Positions 41,151-53,700 of a stretch of DNA of 64,000 nt are shown here, in pieces. Source of the stretch: Corythucha ciliata. Taxonomy: Eukaryota; Arthropoda; Insecta; Hemiptera; Tingidae. The stretch lies in the NCBI GenBank assembly GCA_038030265.1, contig CM075941.1, positions 59,249,952-59,313,951 of the forward strand. Direction: 5' to 3'. The notes beneath the pieces are model-generated. The model was not told the origin of the DNA. It made no database searches and saw nothing but the letters and a program-made list of their open reading frames with translations. The number at the start of each line of letters is the position of its first letter. Position 1 is the first letter of the stretch. Position numbers and translations under genes: made by a program.

Positions 41151-43214
41151 ATTTGTTACGCCTGCAATTATAATAGGATCAATAGGATGTGACTTACAGT
41201 AAAACTATGTTAGTGGCCTTACCAATATCCAAATACTGGCGCTTGACTGCGGTGAATTTCTTATAGCAATTCCGGTGGTAGCCAGAGTTCGTTGAAATAA
41301 CAGAGGGTAATGTTATGTTTGCATACTTCAAACCATATTGATCCTCGTTAGCAAAATATTATCAAGTCTTTCAAGAGTTTCTTCACTAAACGCAATAACT
41401 TTTGTCCATCACACTTAGCACAAAGTGCACACTTTTTCCTGTTTTTCCTCTCCATAAGTAGAACTCGCGCTACTGAGCAGGGCAGCTAATCTCACAGAAA
41501 TACTAAATTTAACAATAAGCTCCAAAAAAAAAAAACGAATACACATTTGACGATCCGTGAGGCTTGCGTCGATTTTAAACTATTTAAAACATGTGTATCG
41601 TTCACAAATCATCAATTCGAGTTTCTTTCCGTAACGAAGCAATGAGGCAATTTTGCGCTGCTATGTTAGCATGAAAACGGTTGAACATAGATTTTGTACT
41701 ATAAACATTTTACGTGACTTTCTCGTCCCATTCCCCCCCTCCCAAAAAGTTCCATGATACCGAAAACCGGTACTTGACATTTGTAGGGCTTTTTGGATTT
41801 TACAATGTTTCTATTGGCTCATTGCCACGGGGTCCGGTGAAAAAATTAATTAAATCCTCATTTCCCTATATTTTTCAATGTACGTAATGTTATCGAGTGA
41901 GTAAATATTTTTTCCCGTCTGACCGGAATTTGTATTATTTTCCCTTACAGTTGCATGCTTTGACGGCGTCTGCCGCCGGTTTCGTCACGTCCAAATGGAG
42001 GCAGACAATTTTTCTCACTATTAGTGAATTATTACCAAATTGATGCGCTAAGCGAGAAAAGCATGCAAATGGTTGCACTTAAGTGCAACCATAACGACAT
42101 TTACATCGCCGTATAAAGGTGTTCGACATATGATCGGAAAGGCAGACATGCTTTTTCATGCTCAACAGCACTAGTACAAAGCTGGGATGTGTGTTAGAAA
42201 AGTATGCAAATGGTTGCACTTATTACGTCGCTGGCTCTTGGTCTAATACTGCTATTTTTACGAGAAATATAGTCAGGTTTACCAATCCAGCGAATTTTAG
42301 GCATTCTAGCAGCAGTAACTATATACCCGGTTGAGATCACACTAAAAGGATTACTGTTGACTAGGTAGCTACATTCAGTACCGACCAATTTAAGTTTGGG
42401 CTGGCGTGAAGCAGACTCCTTTCCTTCATTGCCTACGCGGTTTAGAAACTGGGAACGTCAATTTCAATATCATTCTAGTTTTCGTGCTCGTGCCGGAAAG
42501 AAAGATGGATCAGTGAGGAGGATTGGGGCCTTCCCCAATATGTGAGAACTTTCAATGGGAGGTAAGTAAAATTAATGTATATTTGGCTAAATGAGATGTT
42601 ATTGTCCCCCACAAGAAATAGCGCATGGGATGATGGGTTGGTTGGAATTGTTCAGCTTTTGGAATTCGAAATGTTTTGGTAAGTATACTTCTCTGTACTT
42701 CACTGGGAGAAAAAACAGCTCAAACTATAACGAACTAACTAGACACGTGCTACTCGGTAGTTTTGTTTCCCGCCGACAAACCTACTTGGTCAGCTAAAAT
42801 TAACGGTCGTTTCCACTAGGTCAAAACATCGTGTGAGCAGTCATATTCATTGGGGTCAAATGGGGTGGTTATGCGTTGACACCGTGTATTTCATGGCGTC
42901 TTTAAAATACGGCACCATGCATTTTGGTGCAGCTTAGCCACTGACCACCCAACTCCGATCTCCAGCCTTCCCGGCGTCTTGGAACGCGCCGTGCTGCGGT
43001 ATCCGCGGCACGGTTGGCGGCCCTGTTACGGAGAATTCTCCTAACAAATGGAGGAGGGGTATGGGCCGTGTAGTGGCGAGGGCACGGTCTTAAAAGAACT
43101 CGCTACCAACCCAAGGCGTTATGCGATCCGTGCCGAAGGGTGCGTGACACAGGGTGAGCTGTGTCTCTAACGGAGCCTCAGAGATACCAGGTGACCTCGC
43201 TGAGTATTAAGCCT
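40493..43214. repeat. Tandem segmental duplication, unit B
   Basis: Second copy of 36650-39515 in direct orientation, about 3.8 kb downstream. It contains the 5' part of the transposon gene, the right TIR, an anonymous ~600-bp segment and a LINE 5' UTR. Confidence 0.88.
42069..42092. repeat. 24-bp perfect palindrome in the duplicated TIR
   Basis: ATGGTTGCACTT followed by its exact reverse complement. The same palindrome lies at 38371-38394 in unit A. Confidence 0.9.
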
Positions 43215-44037
43215 TCCCACGGCATGCGGGGCTCTGCCGTGGGTGGCTTTTATTTCCCTAGCTGCTCGTGGGACTGTTCATGGATCGCGATCAAATTACT
43301 TTGTCAAACCCGGGTTTAAAACCCTGGATCAGGTTGAGGACGAGCTTCTCAGTAGCCCTCAGCCTGCTCAGTCCGGCACCGCTGAGATGACGGGGGAGAC
43401 CACCTCAATGGAGGTGGTTGAGCACGGAACCTCCGGTGGTGTCGCTGAGGGAGTAGTCTCCCTCTCGGGTTCGCCGGTATCCGGCGTACCCAAATTACAA
43501 TCGGGTCAGGGAACGGTATCCGAACCCGTCGATCCCGCAACAGCGGCGCCTGGAGACCAGGAGATCGCTGATTTCGACAAGCACGTCTCTGGCCTGAACA
43601 GGGATCAGAGGCGACGCTTTTTGTGGCTGGTTCGGAAGAAGGGGGAGGAACCGGAAGCCGCCAGGGCGAGTGCTCTGCAGATGGTAGAGAAGAGGAAGAA
43701 AGGGAGAGCCTCTGCAAGGGCGACTCCGGAGGGAGCTGTGAAAAAGAAGCGAAGGACGACCGCACAGGGTCCTTCGTACACCGGAGCGCTCAAGGAAAGG
43801 AAGCTTGGTGTGGTTCATAGAGACTACCCTGCAGCCCTCCTCTTGGACGACCAGCTTGAGGCCCTGGAAAGGAGCATTGAAGCTGCCATTGTTGCGCTGG
43901 AACCGAGTGCCACGGACTCGGTTGGAGCCTTATTTAACCAGATACTCAGTTATTATTCGTGTAATTCACAGGTCCACTCGGTCATCATGGCTTATTTTGG
44001 CCTAGAACTCGGTCAGTATTTGATTCAACGCAGTTAG
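42880..44037 (+). mobile_element. Non-LTR retrotransposon 5' end with ORF1, copy B
   Basis: A GC-rich 5' UTR (42880-43213, shared with copy A) is followed by an ORF1-like frame. No endonuclease or RT follows: from about 43930 the sequence turns AT-rich and unrelated, and at 44156 the second TIR-element copy begins. It is therefore a 3'-truncated or rearranged copy. Confidence 0.6.
43243..44037 (+). pseudogene. LINE ORF1-like protein, N-terminal part
   Basis: 264 codons. Residues ~1-100 are Ser/Gly/Glu-rich linker. About 110-150 reads HVSGLNRDQRRRFLWLVRKK and EEPEAARASALQMVEKRKKG, a helical basic motif common at the start of I/Loa-group ORF1 proteins. A basic stretch (AVKKKRRTT) follows. After about residue 225 (TDSVGALF) the composition changes, so the tail is probably readthrough into foreign sequence. 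No zinc knuckles remain. In a full element it would bind the RNA template. Confidence 0.55.
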
Positions 44038-45624
44038 ACGGTCATTACTTGGTCAAAAAGTTCGGTAAATCCAACCAAGTATTCACTTTGACCGAGCCAC
44101 AAAAAACCGACTCGTTTTCCCAGTGTTCTCCAACGTACCACTATGATCCCATCCTCATGTCATCAGTTATGAGGCAACACGTCAGCTTTGGCGTGAAATC
44201 GTCTGTATTCGTATAAAATCGTCACATTTGCGATGAATTTGTCTTTTTTTTTAATTTTTTTTTTTATGTGAAATCACCTGTTTGCAAGGCAGAATGGCCT
44301 AAAATCACCCGTTTTGAGGAAAACTTGAGTTAAAGTGTGACATTGTCAGTTTTGGAGTAAATTATCTAATTTTGAGGGCAAAATGTCATTTCGGGTGTAA
44401 AATATTAATTTTTGAAATGGAACAGTAGAGTTTAGTTTTAGGTTAAAATCGCCAGTTTTGTGGTAGCATCTTCATTTGGAGGGTGGAGGGGCACGTCAGC
44501 TTTGGCCAGGAATTGCACGTTTCTTTTTTTTCTTTTTTTTTTTTTTTTTACTGAAATCGCGAATTGAAGGATAAAATCGGCAGTTCTTAGTACTGAGTGG
44601 TCTGTTAAGATCATTCTTTTTTGGTCCGTTTTGGGTTAAACCCGCCATTTTTAGGCGGAATTCACCAGTTTTGGGGGTAAAGACTTGGATTTTAAAAGTT
44701 GTGCTTTGAAATTTTTAGTTTAGACGTAAACACTTCGTCTTTGGCGTAGAAACGTCAGTTTTCAAGTAAAATATTCAGTTATACTAGAAAGAAATATTCA
44801 GTTTTTTTGTTAAAAAACGTCAGTTTTGAGTTAAATCCCGATATAGGGTGGGGGTTGCCCCTGTGGGTGGGGGTGGAGGAGTTAGAATACACCTTCCGTA
44901 TCCCCTGCGTGTCGTAGAAGGCGACTGAAAGAGGCGGGGAGGCGGACCCGTGAGCCTGGAAAGGCAGCTGCCTAAGGGAGCACACCCTGACAGAAAAGCC
45001 GGGGGTCGGGCCTCGTTAGCCACTGTTAGCCCCCCAAGATAAGGCACTATAAAACCCGAGTACTGGAACACGAAAATCGGCGCCATACTTGGTCCATCAC
45101 ATGATTATAATTGTCACCTGATATCATTGACAAGTAGGATATTTTTATTTATTTCGACCGCATTCCGCGTTTGTTTGCTGCTACGATGACAATTTTTTCA
45201 TTAATGATATTGTGTTTACCCTAACGACTGAGGGACCAAATATGGCGCTGAAATTCGTGTTGCAGTACCTGTGATTTAAAGGTTCTCTACCCAAGAGGGA
45301 GTGCCGCAGGAGCTTAGGGAACTCCTGCGGCACAGACTTGGACAGGACCGGACTGTACTTGGATAAGGATAATATTGACTATAAGGGCTGCCGCCCGGGC
45401 GGTTTGTGGTGAGGGCTCCCTATCCCTTGCTGTCAACTGTCCCGGCGATGGCAAGCGCTTTGTTGGGTACCCACGTCGTCGGAGGCGTGGGAGCTTCTGA
45501 AAGGTCGTCGGGGCATTTGCCCGGGCCGAGTAGGAGGTAGTGACTGCCGAGGGTTGAGTCTCTTCCCCTCAAAGGCAGTGTAGGACATTTCCTTGGGGGA
45601 ACCCAGGGACCCTCGTACTGATGG

Positions 45625-47171
45625 TTGGTGGTCATGTCTCGCCAGTCAGTGGGAGGTGCGGGCATGCCCGGATGTCTGAGCCCCTCAGAGTACGGGATAA
45701 ACCCAGATATGATTCGCTCCCCCCCACAGAAAGACAAAGAAGTAGTAGGAGATGATGGATGTTCAACTCCACCAGCAGGAGCACAGAGTGATGTACAAAT
45801 GGACAGTGATGCATTAGCAGGCCACTCTGCCGCCCCTTCCCCTGCACCACACCCTCATGGTGTGTCCAGGTACTCGGGCACCGATGCATCTCAATGGAGC
45901 AGTTGGAAGGAGATCCAGACGCTGGAGAATGAAGACAGGGCCAACCTCCAGCTAATGAAGAATGAAATATCCAAGATGCTAAGTGTCACTAAGCAGCAGA
46001 GGAACGTTAGCATGGTCATCAAGGACGGACTGGTACTTTTGGTTGAGCTTTACGACTCTCTTAATGCCAATCTTAAGAAGAAGAGCTCCCTCCGGGAGGT
46101 ACTAAAGACAGAGGTTGAGCAGGCGATAAGGTGGTCACCACAGAAGGAAAGGAAGGGCCCGTCACGCAAGAGGCCGCGTAAGGAGGTGCATAGCGAGGTC
46201 TGCAGCACTGGAGAAAGTGAGAGTGAATTTACGGACTCCACGTTCTACTCAGGAGTGACAATCAGGGGCGCCAAGAGAGTTGCACCTACGAAGGTGGTAG
46301 CTGGCCTTTCATCTACGGCAGATGTCCTCGACTCCAGAAAGGCGGTTAGAAAGGCGAAGGACCCCAAAAAGAAGAGTGTACAAGCAAACATAGAGCGGAA
46401 CAGTAAGGAGAAGGGCCAAGAAGCAGTTAAGGATGGGAAGACGAACAGAAAAAGAAGTCGATCCAGGAAAAGACCGGAGGCTCTGGTGATTAAGGTGTCG
46501 GAGAGCCTGACATACTCAGGCATCCTGAAGAACCTTCGTGAGAAGGTGAGACCAGAGGATACAAGTACGGAAATCCGGTCAATTAGGAAGTCGGTAAAGG
46601 GGGACGTGTTGCTGGAGCTTGGGGGGACTTCTGAGCTCTCAGAGCAATTTCGAGCCGCAGTCTGTGGAGCTATAGGCGATCCGGAGGCGGTAAAGGATCT
46701 GGCTCACCGTATGACCATCGAGATCCGGGATCTTGACGCGCTAACGACGGAGGAAGAAGTCAGGAAAGCTCTGGAAGGAAAACTGCAGGGGAAAGAAGGG
46801 GTGATGAAAATATTCCTAACTAACCCCAATAGCCAGCAGCAGCGAATGGCAGTTGTTGAGATGGCGGAGAAGGAGGCCAGATTACTGCTAACAACGGCCA
46901 GAATTCGCATCGGCTGGATTAACTGCAGAATAAGACAGAGGGTGGAAGTGCCTCGGTGTTTTAATTGCCTAGGGTACGGGCACATAGCCAGAGGGTGTAC
47001 GGGCCCCAACCGAGCGAACGTCTGTTTCAGATGCGGATCGGTGGGGAGAAGGGCGTAGAGGAGTGTGTACTATGCACAGAGCTTGGATTAGAAGCTACTC
47101 ATACGGCAGGTCGGAAAGGGTGTGCTGCGTTCCAGCAGGCCCTAAAGGATGCTAAAGGACGATCAACATGA
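45625..47171 (+). pseudogene. R1-type ORF1 (Gag-like, zinc knuckles), one frameshift
   Basis: The main frame (45625-47058) has a polar N-terminus, a helical segment (LENEDRANLQLMKNEISKML), a basic region (KGPSRKRPRKEV and NRKRSRSRKRPE), an RRM-like/central region (ALVIKVSESLTYSGILKNLR) and zinc knuckles CFNCLGYGHIARGC and CFRCGS. It shifts frame at about 47045, inside the second knuckle, and the third knuckle (CVLCTELGLEATHTAGRKGC) follows in the frame ending at 47171. Three knuckles are usual for R1-clade ORF1. The product would coat the element RNA. The upstream start could be MVVM or the nearby Met of MSRQ. Its stop overlaps the ORF2 start. Confidence 0.85.
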
Positions 47172-48025
47172 TTAATATCTTGCAGATTAATCTAAATAGA
47201 AGTAGGACGGCTAGCTCCCTTATGGATCAAGTTGTTCGAGAGAAAGCAGCAGATCTGGTAGTAGTAAGTGAACAATACATATTCGAGGAGAGGGGATCAA
47301 GTTGGTTCACAGACCCATCAGGTACGGCGGCTATATGGGTAGTAAACAGACCGGCAGTTCCCATAGAGAAACATGGGGTAGGCCCGGGCTATGTTTGGAT
47401 CAGCAGTAGAGGGGTGACGTACCTCAGCTGCTACTTAACTCCAAACGAGTCGATTGCGGGTTTTGAAGCTAGACTCGCCAGTATAGAGGATGAAGCCCGC
47501 GAGGTGAGGGGAAAATTGCTTATCGCTGGTGATTTTAATGCCAAAGCAATAGGGTGGGGTGAGCCTATCCCGGACGGTCGAGGCCGAAGAGTAATGGATA
47601 TGATATCTAGACTTGGATTAGTAGTATTGAACCAAGGAGAAGCACCAACGTTTCGCCGAGCTGGATGTACGGGCACCAGACCGGATATTACCATGAGTAC
47701 AGAGAGTCTTGCAGGGCAAATAAGGGGATGGCAGGTCTTTGAGGATTACTCTGCCAGTGACCATCAATACCTGGGATACCGTTTAGGGGGACACTTAACG
47801 AAACTTGAGTTAGCCTCGCCTCCACGTTGGAACACCGCGAGGTTGGATTTAGAGGTGCTGGACACAATGATAGTTATGGGAAAGGGGGTTCTGCAACGAA
47901 TGGAGACAGAAAAAGCGGGAGGTTCTCATGATTTGGTTGCAGCAACAATGAAATTGCTGACCAGGGTATGTGAGTGCTCTATGCCAAAAAAGCGTGGTAT
48001 GCGGAACCGACGACCAATAGGATAG
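47168..48025 (+). pseudogene. R1-type ORF2, AP-like endonuclease part
   Basis: Starts MINILQINLNRSRTASSLM (the Asn of the first motif), then VVSEQYIFEERG (Glu), LLIAGDFNAKAIGWGE (Asp/Asn), TRPDITMST and YSASDHQYLGY (Asp/His). These are all the main catalytic motifs of the EEP fold endonuclease. It would nick target DNA to prime reverse transcription. The frame ends soon after MPKKRGMRNRRPIG at 48025. The linker of roughly 150-200 residues that normally precedes RT is missing, so a deletion lies at about 48020. Confidence 0.9.
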
Positions 48026-48044
48026 GATCCCGGTTGAAATACTG

Positions 48045-49118
48045 ATGATCGTTTCTAAAAGTCACCCAGACGTTCTTTTGCAAATGTATAATGCGTGCTT
48101 GGTAGATGGTGTGTTCCCGGAACGTTGGAAGACAGCGAAGCTGGTCCTCATCGGGAAAGGTAAAGGAGACCCAAACACAGCGTCAGCCCATAGACCGCTA
48201 TGCATGCTGGACACTGCTGGAAAGCTGTTTGAGAAACTGCTAAAAAAAAGAACCCTAAAGGCAGTTGCTGCGGCAGGAGGGCTGTCACCGAGGCATCACG
48301 GGTTCAGAGCGGGTAGGTCCACTGTAGATGCGGTGAGAGAAGTGGTAACGGCTGCACAAGCAGCGAAAACAGGAAACCATTGGTCCCGTGAACTCTGCAT
48401 GGCGGTCACTCTGGATGTCAGGAATGCTTTCAATTCGGCGAAATGGAGAGACATCTTGCAGGCTCTGAAAGAAGATTTTCGAATTCCGGGGTACCTGTAC
48501 CGTGTTTTGCAAGACTACCTATCCGAGCGATGGGTGACGTTTAGCACGCGGGAGGGGACAAGAAAGAAGCGGATTACCTCAGGTGCAGCTCAAGGTTCGG
48601 TCCTTGGGGCGGACCTATGGAACATTAATTATGACTGGATTCTGCGTTTGGATATGCCGGAGGGGGTTTTCCTGGTAGGGTACGCTGACGATGTCGTCAT
48701 TGTCCTAACAGCTCGAAGGGCTGAGGAGCTTCAGTTCAAGTTGAACCAGGCCATGAGGAGGATTCTGGAGTGGATGGAGTCCAGATCTTTGTCACTGGCT
48801 GTTCAAAAGACGGAAATCGTGCTTTTTACTTCGAAGCGTATAGAAAGGGGAATAACAATGAAGATTGAAGGCCAGGAGATAGTAGCGGCTCTGGCAATTA
48901 ATTACCTTGGAGTTATGCTAGATGGAAAACTCACATTTTGGGCCCAAATAAGCAAGGCAGCGGACAAAGCAGCAATCGTAGTGGGAAAGCTCAGTAGGTT
49001 TATGGCCAATGTGCAGGGTCCATCCCCAGCAAAGAGGAGGCTCCTAATGAGTACTGCAGAAGCTGTAATGCTATATGGGCTGAGGCACTGGAGTGCGAGA
49101 AATACCGGATTAGATTGA
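48045..49118 (+). pseudogene. R1-type ORF2, reverse transcriptase part
   Basis: RT motifs in order: FPERWKTAKLVLIGKGKGDP, HRPLCMLDTAGKLFEKLL, HHGFRAGRSTVDAV, ELCMAVTLDVRNAFNSAKW (catalytic Asp), SGAAQGSVLGADLWNINYD and VFLVGYADDVVIVL (active-site YADD), then LSLAVQKTEIVLFTSKR and NYLGVMLDGKLTF. It is complete from the early fingers to the thumb. A frame loss near 49080 (after MLYGLRHW) separates it from the C-terminal part. It copies the element RNA at the nicked target. No second active site is degraded, so this copy is only recently broken. Confidence 0.93.
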
Positions 49119-49717
49119 ACTCAGTTCAAAGGAGAGGCGCGTTAAGGATATGCAGTGCATACAGAACAGTTTCTGGTCCTGCTGTTCAGGTGGTAGCGGG
49201 TGTTGTGCCGATCGACATCCTGGCCGGTGAGAAACGGAGAATATATCTGCGCAAGGGAGAGCAAGACCCGCGGACAGTAAGGAAAGAAGAGACAAAACGG
49301 TCGATCCAGCTCTGGCAAGCGCGATGGAACGAGGAGAGTAGAGGGCGGTGGACAGCAAGACTGATTGTTGATGTTGAGGGGTGGACCAATAGAAATCACG
49401 GAGAGGTGGGGTATTACATGACACAGTTTCTAACTGGTCATGGGTACTTTCGTTCCTTTCTGGCAAGGATAGGGAAACTGGCTGACGGCCAGTGCAGATA
49501 CTGCCTCATAGAGGACGACGATGTCCATCATACATTCTTTGTATGTTCGAAATGGTGGCACCCCAGGGGCGAGCTCGTTGCCCGCATCGGGGAATTATAC
49601 CCGGAAACTGTGGCAACAAAAATGTTGGAAACCAAAGAGGGCTGGGATGCCGTAAGTACCTATGTATGCGCGGTTCTCAAAGCGAAGGAGTTGAATAGAG
49701 AGTGGGAGAGGGATTAA
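49080..49717 (+). pseudogene. R1-type ORF2, C-terminal finger region
   Basis: From about 49080 the other frame reads ALECEKYRIRLNSVQRRGAL, then AYRTVSGPAVQVVAGVVPID (both usual after RT in the R1 clade). Later GHGYFRSFLARIG precedes a Cys/His finger, CRYCLIEDDDVHHTFFVC (C-x2-C ... H-x4-C). It ends at KELNREWERD. The finger probably helps target binding. The frameshift relative to RT is the only break. Confidence 0.88.
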
Positions 49718-49952
49718 AAAAGTAAAAGGAGGTGGCTTCATGAGTGGATAAGAAGAAGACTAGGTGGGGCCTTCAAGGGCTATAAAAGGATTGTCCTGAA
49801 GTAATACTGAAAGGTGGTCCCGGGGCAGTCCTATAAAAGAGGCAGTAGGAAGGGTGTTTTAGTCGGTATACCTCCAGTGAGTCCGACACGAAGGGTGAGG
49901 AGACTCGCAGCTCCTCACTGTCAGTCCATAAAGGATTTCACCAACCTCACAC

Positions 49953-49970
49953 AAAAAAAAAAAAAAAAAA
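49953..49970 (+). repeat. Poly-A tail of the R1-type LINE
   Basis: Eighteen A residues directly before the resumed TIR-element sequence (TTGTTTGGTTAAAAAATG). Confidence 0.9.
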
Positions 49971-50719
49971 TTGTTTGGTTAAAAAATGTTGAATTTTTAC
50001 GTCTCTCAGACAAGACGTTGATGAATAGTCGGTCACCCTGTATATTTGAATGCCAAGTATCGATTTCCGGGGAAATCGAATTGTCTGTTAATAGAATAAG
50101 TCTGAATAGAATTGTCAGTTTTTGGATAGAAAATCAGGAATAGAAGGCTAAAACAGATGATTTCCGAAGGAAGATGTTAATAGTTTGATGGACGATTACG
50201 ACCCTTTTTTGTGAAAACTCAGTTTCCGGGGAAGAATTTGATTTATTGCGCTACCAGTTCTTTTGTTAGGGGTCTCTAGTTTCCATAACGTCCGACATAT
50301 TCTGTCCACCCCTTGGTCAAGGGCTGGCTACGCCCCTGCCTAGGAAGTTGTTTTTTTAAAAAAGTAAAATTATACAAGATCACTGTAGCACAGGTCTTGG
50401 AAAACGAAGTGAATAAAAATATATTACCTACACTAAAGGTTCAATTCCAAGTCCAATAAAAAAAAGTCAACAGACGAGGGATAGACTTGGGGAGAATGCT
50501 AATGAGTTCCAGCGGGGCGATAGAGGAACTGGTAAAGTGTTATGTGGTAACCTGCGAGCGCAGTAAAGCGATAGAAGCGACGAATGAAGAGGCGATTATT
50601 AGTGAAAAGGAGTGTTACCTTTAGATGGTCGGAACGGTGATTTCAATATGATCGTCACCGGAGCCAACAGTAACGGAGTAGTCACAGTGACAAAATCACC
50701 GACAGTGAAATCACACCTC

Positions 50720-53700
50720 ACCTCTACCACCTAACTGGTAGTTTTTATGCGAAAATTCAATATTTAGGATCAAACCACGTATGTTTGGCTGATGTCAAAA
50801 CACTATAAACTTGAATCTGTTTAAGTATATTTTTTTTAAAGAAAGGTTTTCAAAAATATAATGGAAAAAAACAAACAAAAACCCTTTTTTACACTTTTCT
50901 GCTCGTACCTTTCGTTACAGGACTGTGATTTCCCATACGCCCATGAAATATGCATCGTGGGAAAAGGCTTGGTGAAAGGGGTGAACTTCCCTCTTGTAGA
51001 TTACATCCAGGCCCCCAAACCTTCCATCATTTTCCTCTTCTCTTAATATTGCATTCGCCCGGTTAAGTAAAGGCAGAACCACCTCAATATCGTCAATATT
51101 ACTCGCTGTACATACGAATCCTCCCTCAAGATAGAGAGAAACATGAAGATGAAAACGAATATTTGGCCCGTCTTGACGCGTTTTTTTTTTATTACATAGT
51201 AAAGTTTTTTATTCGACTCGACCAATACCGTTCAAAATATTTGACGATATTGCGTGAACGCGCCGAGTTCCAATCGGCTTTATACACCGTTTTATCCACT
51301 GGTTAGAACGATATAGAAACGAGGGACGAGGGCGAGAGTATCCATTAGGGCAATCTCAGCTTCACTAAATTAATATCCGGATAATGCACGGTCGGTCTGT
51401 CAAGCTCTTTCGTTCTCGAATTGCTTTCCTCGTAACTCCCCCTCCCCCACCAGCCCACTCCTTGTGAAACTCGGCTTTCTCTCGGGGAAGCCTCCCGCGG
51501 TAACATAATGTGTAATCTGTTTCGAGGGTCCCTGTTCTGACCCTCCTCCCCCCCTTCAGATGCCCAAAACCAGAAGAGATATCAAAGGCAAAAATAATTG
51601 GAAAACTCGAAGCTCAGGCTGTTTCTGCTGGTCACTTTTTTTTTTTTTTCAATGAACAGACCCATGTTGGAGTTCCGTTCGATCCAATTGAATAGAACAA
51701 GTGTTTTTTATTTGTTTTGTTGTTTTCAGCCAATGTAAATAATAATTGCGAGCCGAAACGTGAGGTTTTTAGCCTCCTCCTTTACCCACAGAAAATGTGA
51801 CGCACTTCGACATTTTCTCGTCTATATTCAGTGCCACATTATGAGAATGATCTCACTAAGTAATGAAACCATGGAGGAAAAACCTGGAATGGCGTGAAAA
51901 GAGCTTAATTCCCTATGTGTGTGTGTGGGGGGGGGGGGGGCTGAAATAAATTATTAATCGCCAGGGGATGAAATTCAGAGGTCAGCTTTATTAGGGTTAT
52001 TCCGTTTCTGGTTATGGGTTTGTTTATGAGCTGTTTACACTCTGAATGTAATAAAATGAAACAATAAAAGAGACCCAGGGGGCTTTCGAATTCAAACATA
52101 AAGGCATCGATTAGGATTTTCGTCTCTCCATATTCGGTTTTAATGTGAATTGGGTCAGAATGGGGTAGTTTTCAAAAGGGAGCGAAAGGAAAATACGTGA
52201 AAATACTAAAACGATATCGACTAATTACTTTGGTATATATACTTTGACCGATCGCTTAGCCAACATTCTTGGTTTTAGTAATTATAGGAGCTCGACGTCA
52301 TTTCACGTCTAACCCTCTCCCCTGGAAGAACGTTCGGTTTTACGTGATCCAAACATCCAGTGTGTATTCCCTGTGGTGCCCTTCTAAACAGCGCTCATCC
52401 CTTTTTTTCCGGAAGGATAATTCTTTTCATCGATACCCCTCTCAGATTAGGAGGTTCAATCTTGACCACATGGGACTGGGGAGATCTCTGGAGGTCTTTG
52501 TTATCGCTTTTCATTGAAATTAAATGCCTATTCTTCGAACTTTATAGAGATACAGCAACTTTTTTGGACTTTTATTATTCACATTCGCCGAGAGGATTCG
52601 TTGACGGAATACATTTACAATTAAATGTTTTAAAAACAAACAAAAAAAATCCACGGCCGTACCTGACCGTGTTAGGGCAGTCGAAAAAGCTCTAATGTAC
52701 AATAACTGTATTATGTTAATCAAAACTTAAAGTTATGTTTTGGAACAACTTGGAAAAAGGAAGAACCAAATGGCAAAGCTTCAGTCAAACATCATTTCCC
52801 TGTGCTGCGTTAAAAGAAACTTTCCCTCATTCCCTCAAGATTCGGACAAGAAAAAGAGGAAAAGGAAATGGAAGTAAGAGGGAGTGATTCCTAAGCACTG
52901 GAGGAGGTTGGAAGCTGAAGATTTACGCCAGATATAACTCAAGAAGCGCTCGCTAAAGGGGAGAAAATGTTTCAACGAAAGGGAAAATAAGAAAATGTAC
53001 ATCTCCTCGCTCGTTCTTTTTGTACCTTACCGCATTTCACTCTGTGACGAGGAAAGTGATGGTTATCGCTTGTTGGGAAACTTTTAATTAAGAAAATCAC
53101 TCGTGTCACTCGTTACCATCAACCGAGTACATTTGAGTTTAAATGTCTCAACTCCCCAATACCCCTCCCACCTACCTGTATAAACATGTAGCCACATTGT
53201 CGCATTTCATAGTTTATCACAGAAACTTTGTAATCGAAAATGAGAATAGTGACCACCAAAGCATGCACATAATGATATACAACAGAGTGGCCGCCAGCGC
53301 CACTTAATCCGTCCAAAAATAACTGTTTGAATGGCTTAAACACTGTCCAGGCTGCCTTTTTTTTTTTTGAGACCGTTCGTGGTACCAAGGCCCCTGGGCT
53401 GCCCATGCCACGCCAATGTGCATCGAGACGCTTCCTTGGACTTCGGGGCTGGCACGCGGGAAAATTCGTGCGTCCTCTGAAAAAGTAAGCAGATGGTTAA
53501 AAATGATGGCATCACAGTAAGAACATGGTGAGAACCCTGTTTAATTGTTCATCTGGTTGAAAATTCGTCTTAATTTTCGGATCCCTCGTTGGAACTACTA
53601 TAGTTAAGGCACTTTATTACGAGTGCAGACAGACTGCCATATTTGGTCTTTATCATAAATGTGATTATTAATGATAGGTAATCTATTTTTTTTAAAAAAC

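Larger units (their letters stand above)
44841..49970 (+). mobile_element. R1-clade non-LTR retrotransposon
   Basis: GC-rich 5' UTR (44841-45624, including CGTGTCGTAGAAGGCGACTG), ORF1 with zinc knuckles, ORF2 with APE endonuclease, RT and a C-terminal Cys/His finger, and a pure poly-A tail of 18 bases. It is inserted into the second TIR-element copy. Two frameshifts and one deletion between endonuclease and RT make it inactive, but the sequence is little decayed. The R1 clade is arthropod-typical. Confidence 0.88.
44156..50719. mobile_element. Second copy of the GAGGTGTGA TIR element, split by a LINE
   Basis: 44156-44840 matches 7325-8020 and 49971-50719 matches 8028-8799, including the right terminus TCACACCTC and the GTCACCGGAGCC subterminal words. 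The left end and the 30-bp array are missing, so the copy is 5'-truncated on the left. The R1-type LINE 44841-49970 splits the 20-bp array. Confidence 0.85.

Noticed and set aside
44779..45086. Minus-strand proline-rich ORFs in the LINE 5' region
   Set aside because: Antisense to a GC-rich 5' UTR; no motif.
53119..53406. Minus-strand open stretch ending in CAG/GTAGGT
   Set aside because: Good donor consensus, but the upstream side is A-rich with no acceptor tract and I recognise no homology.
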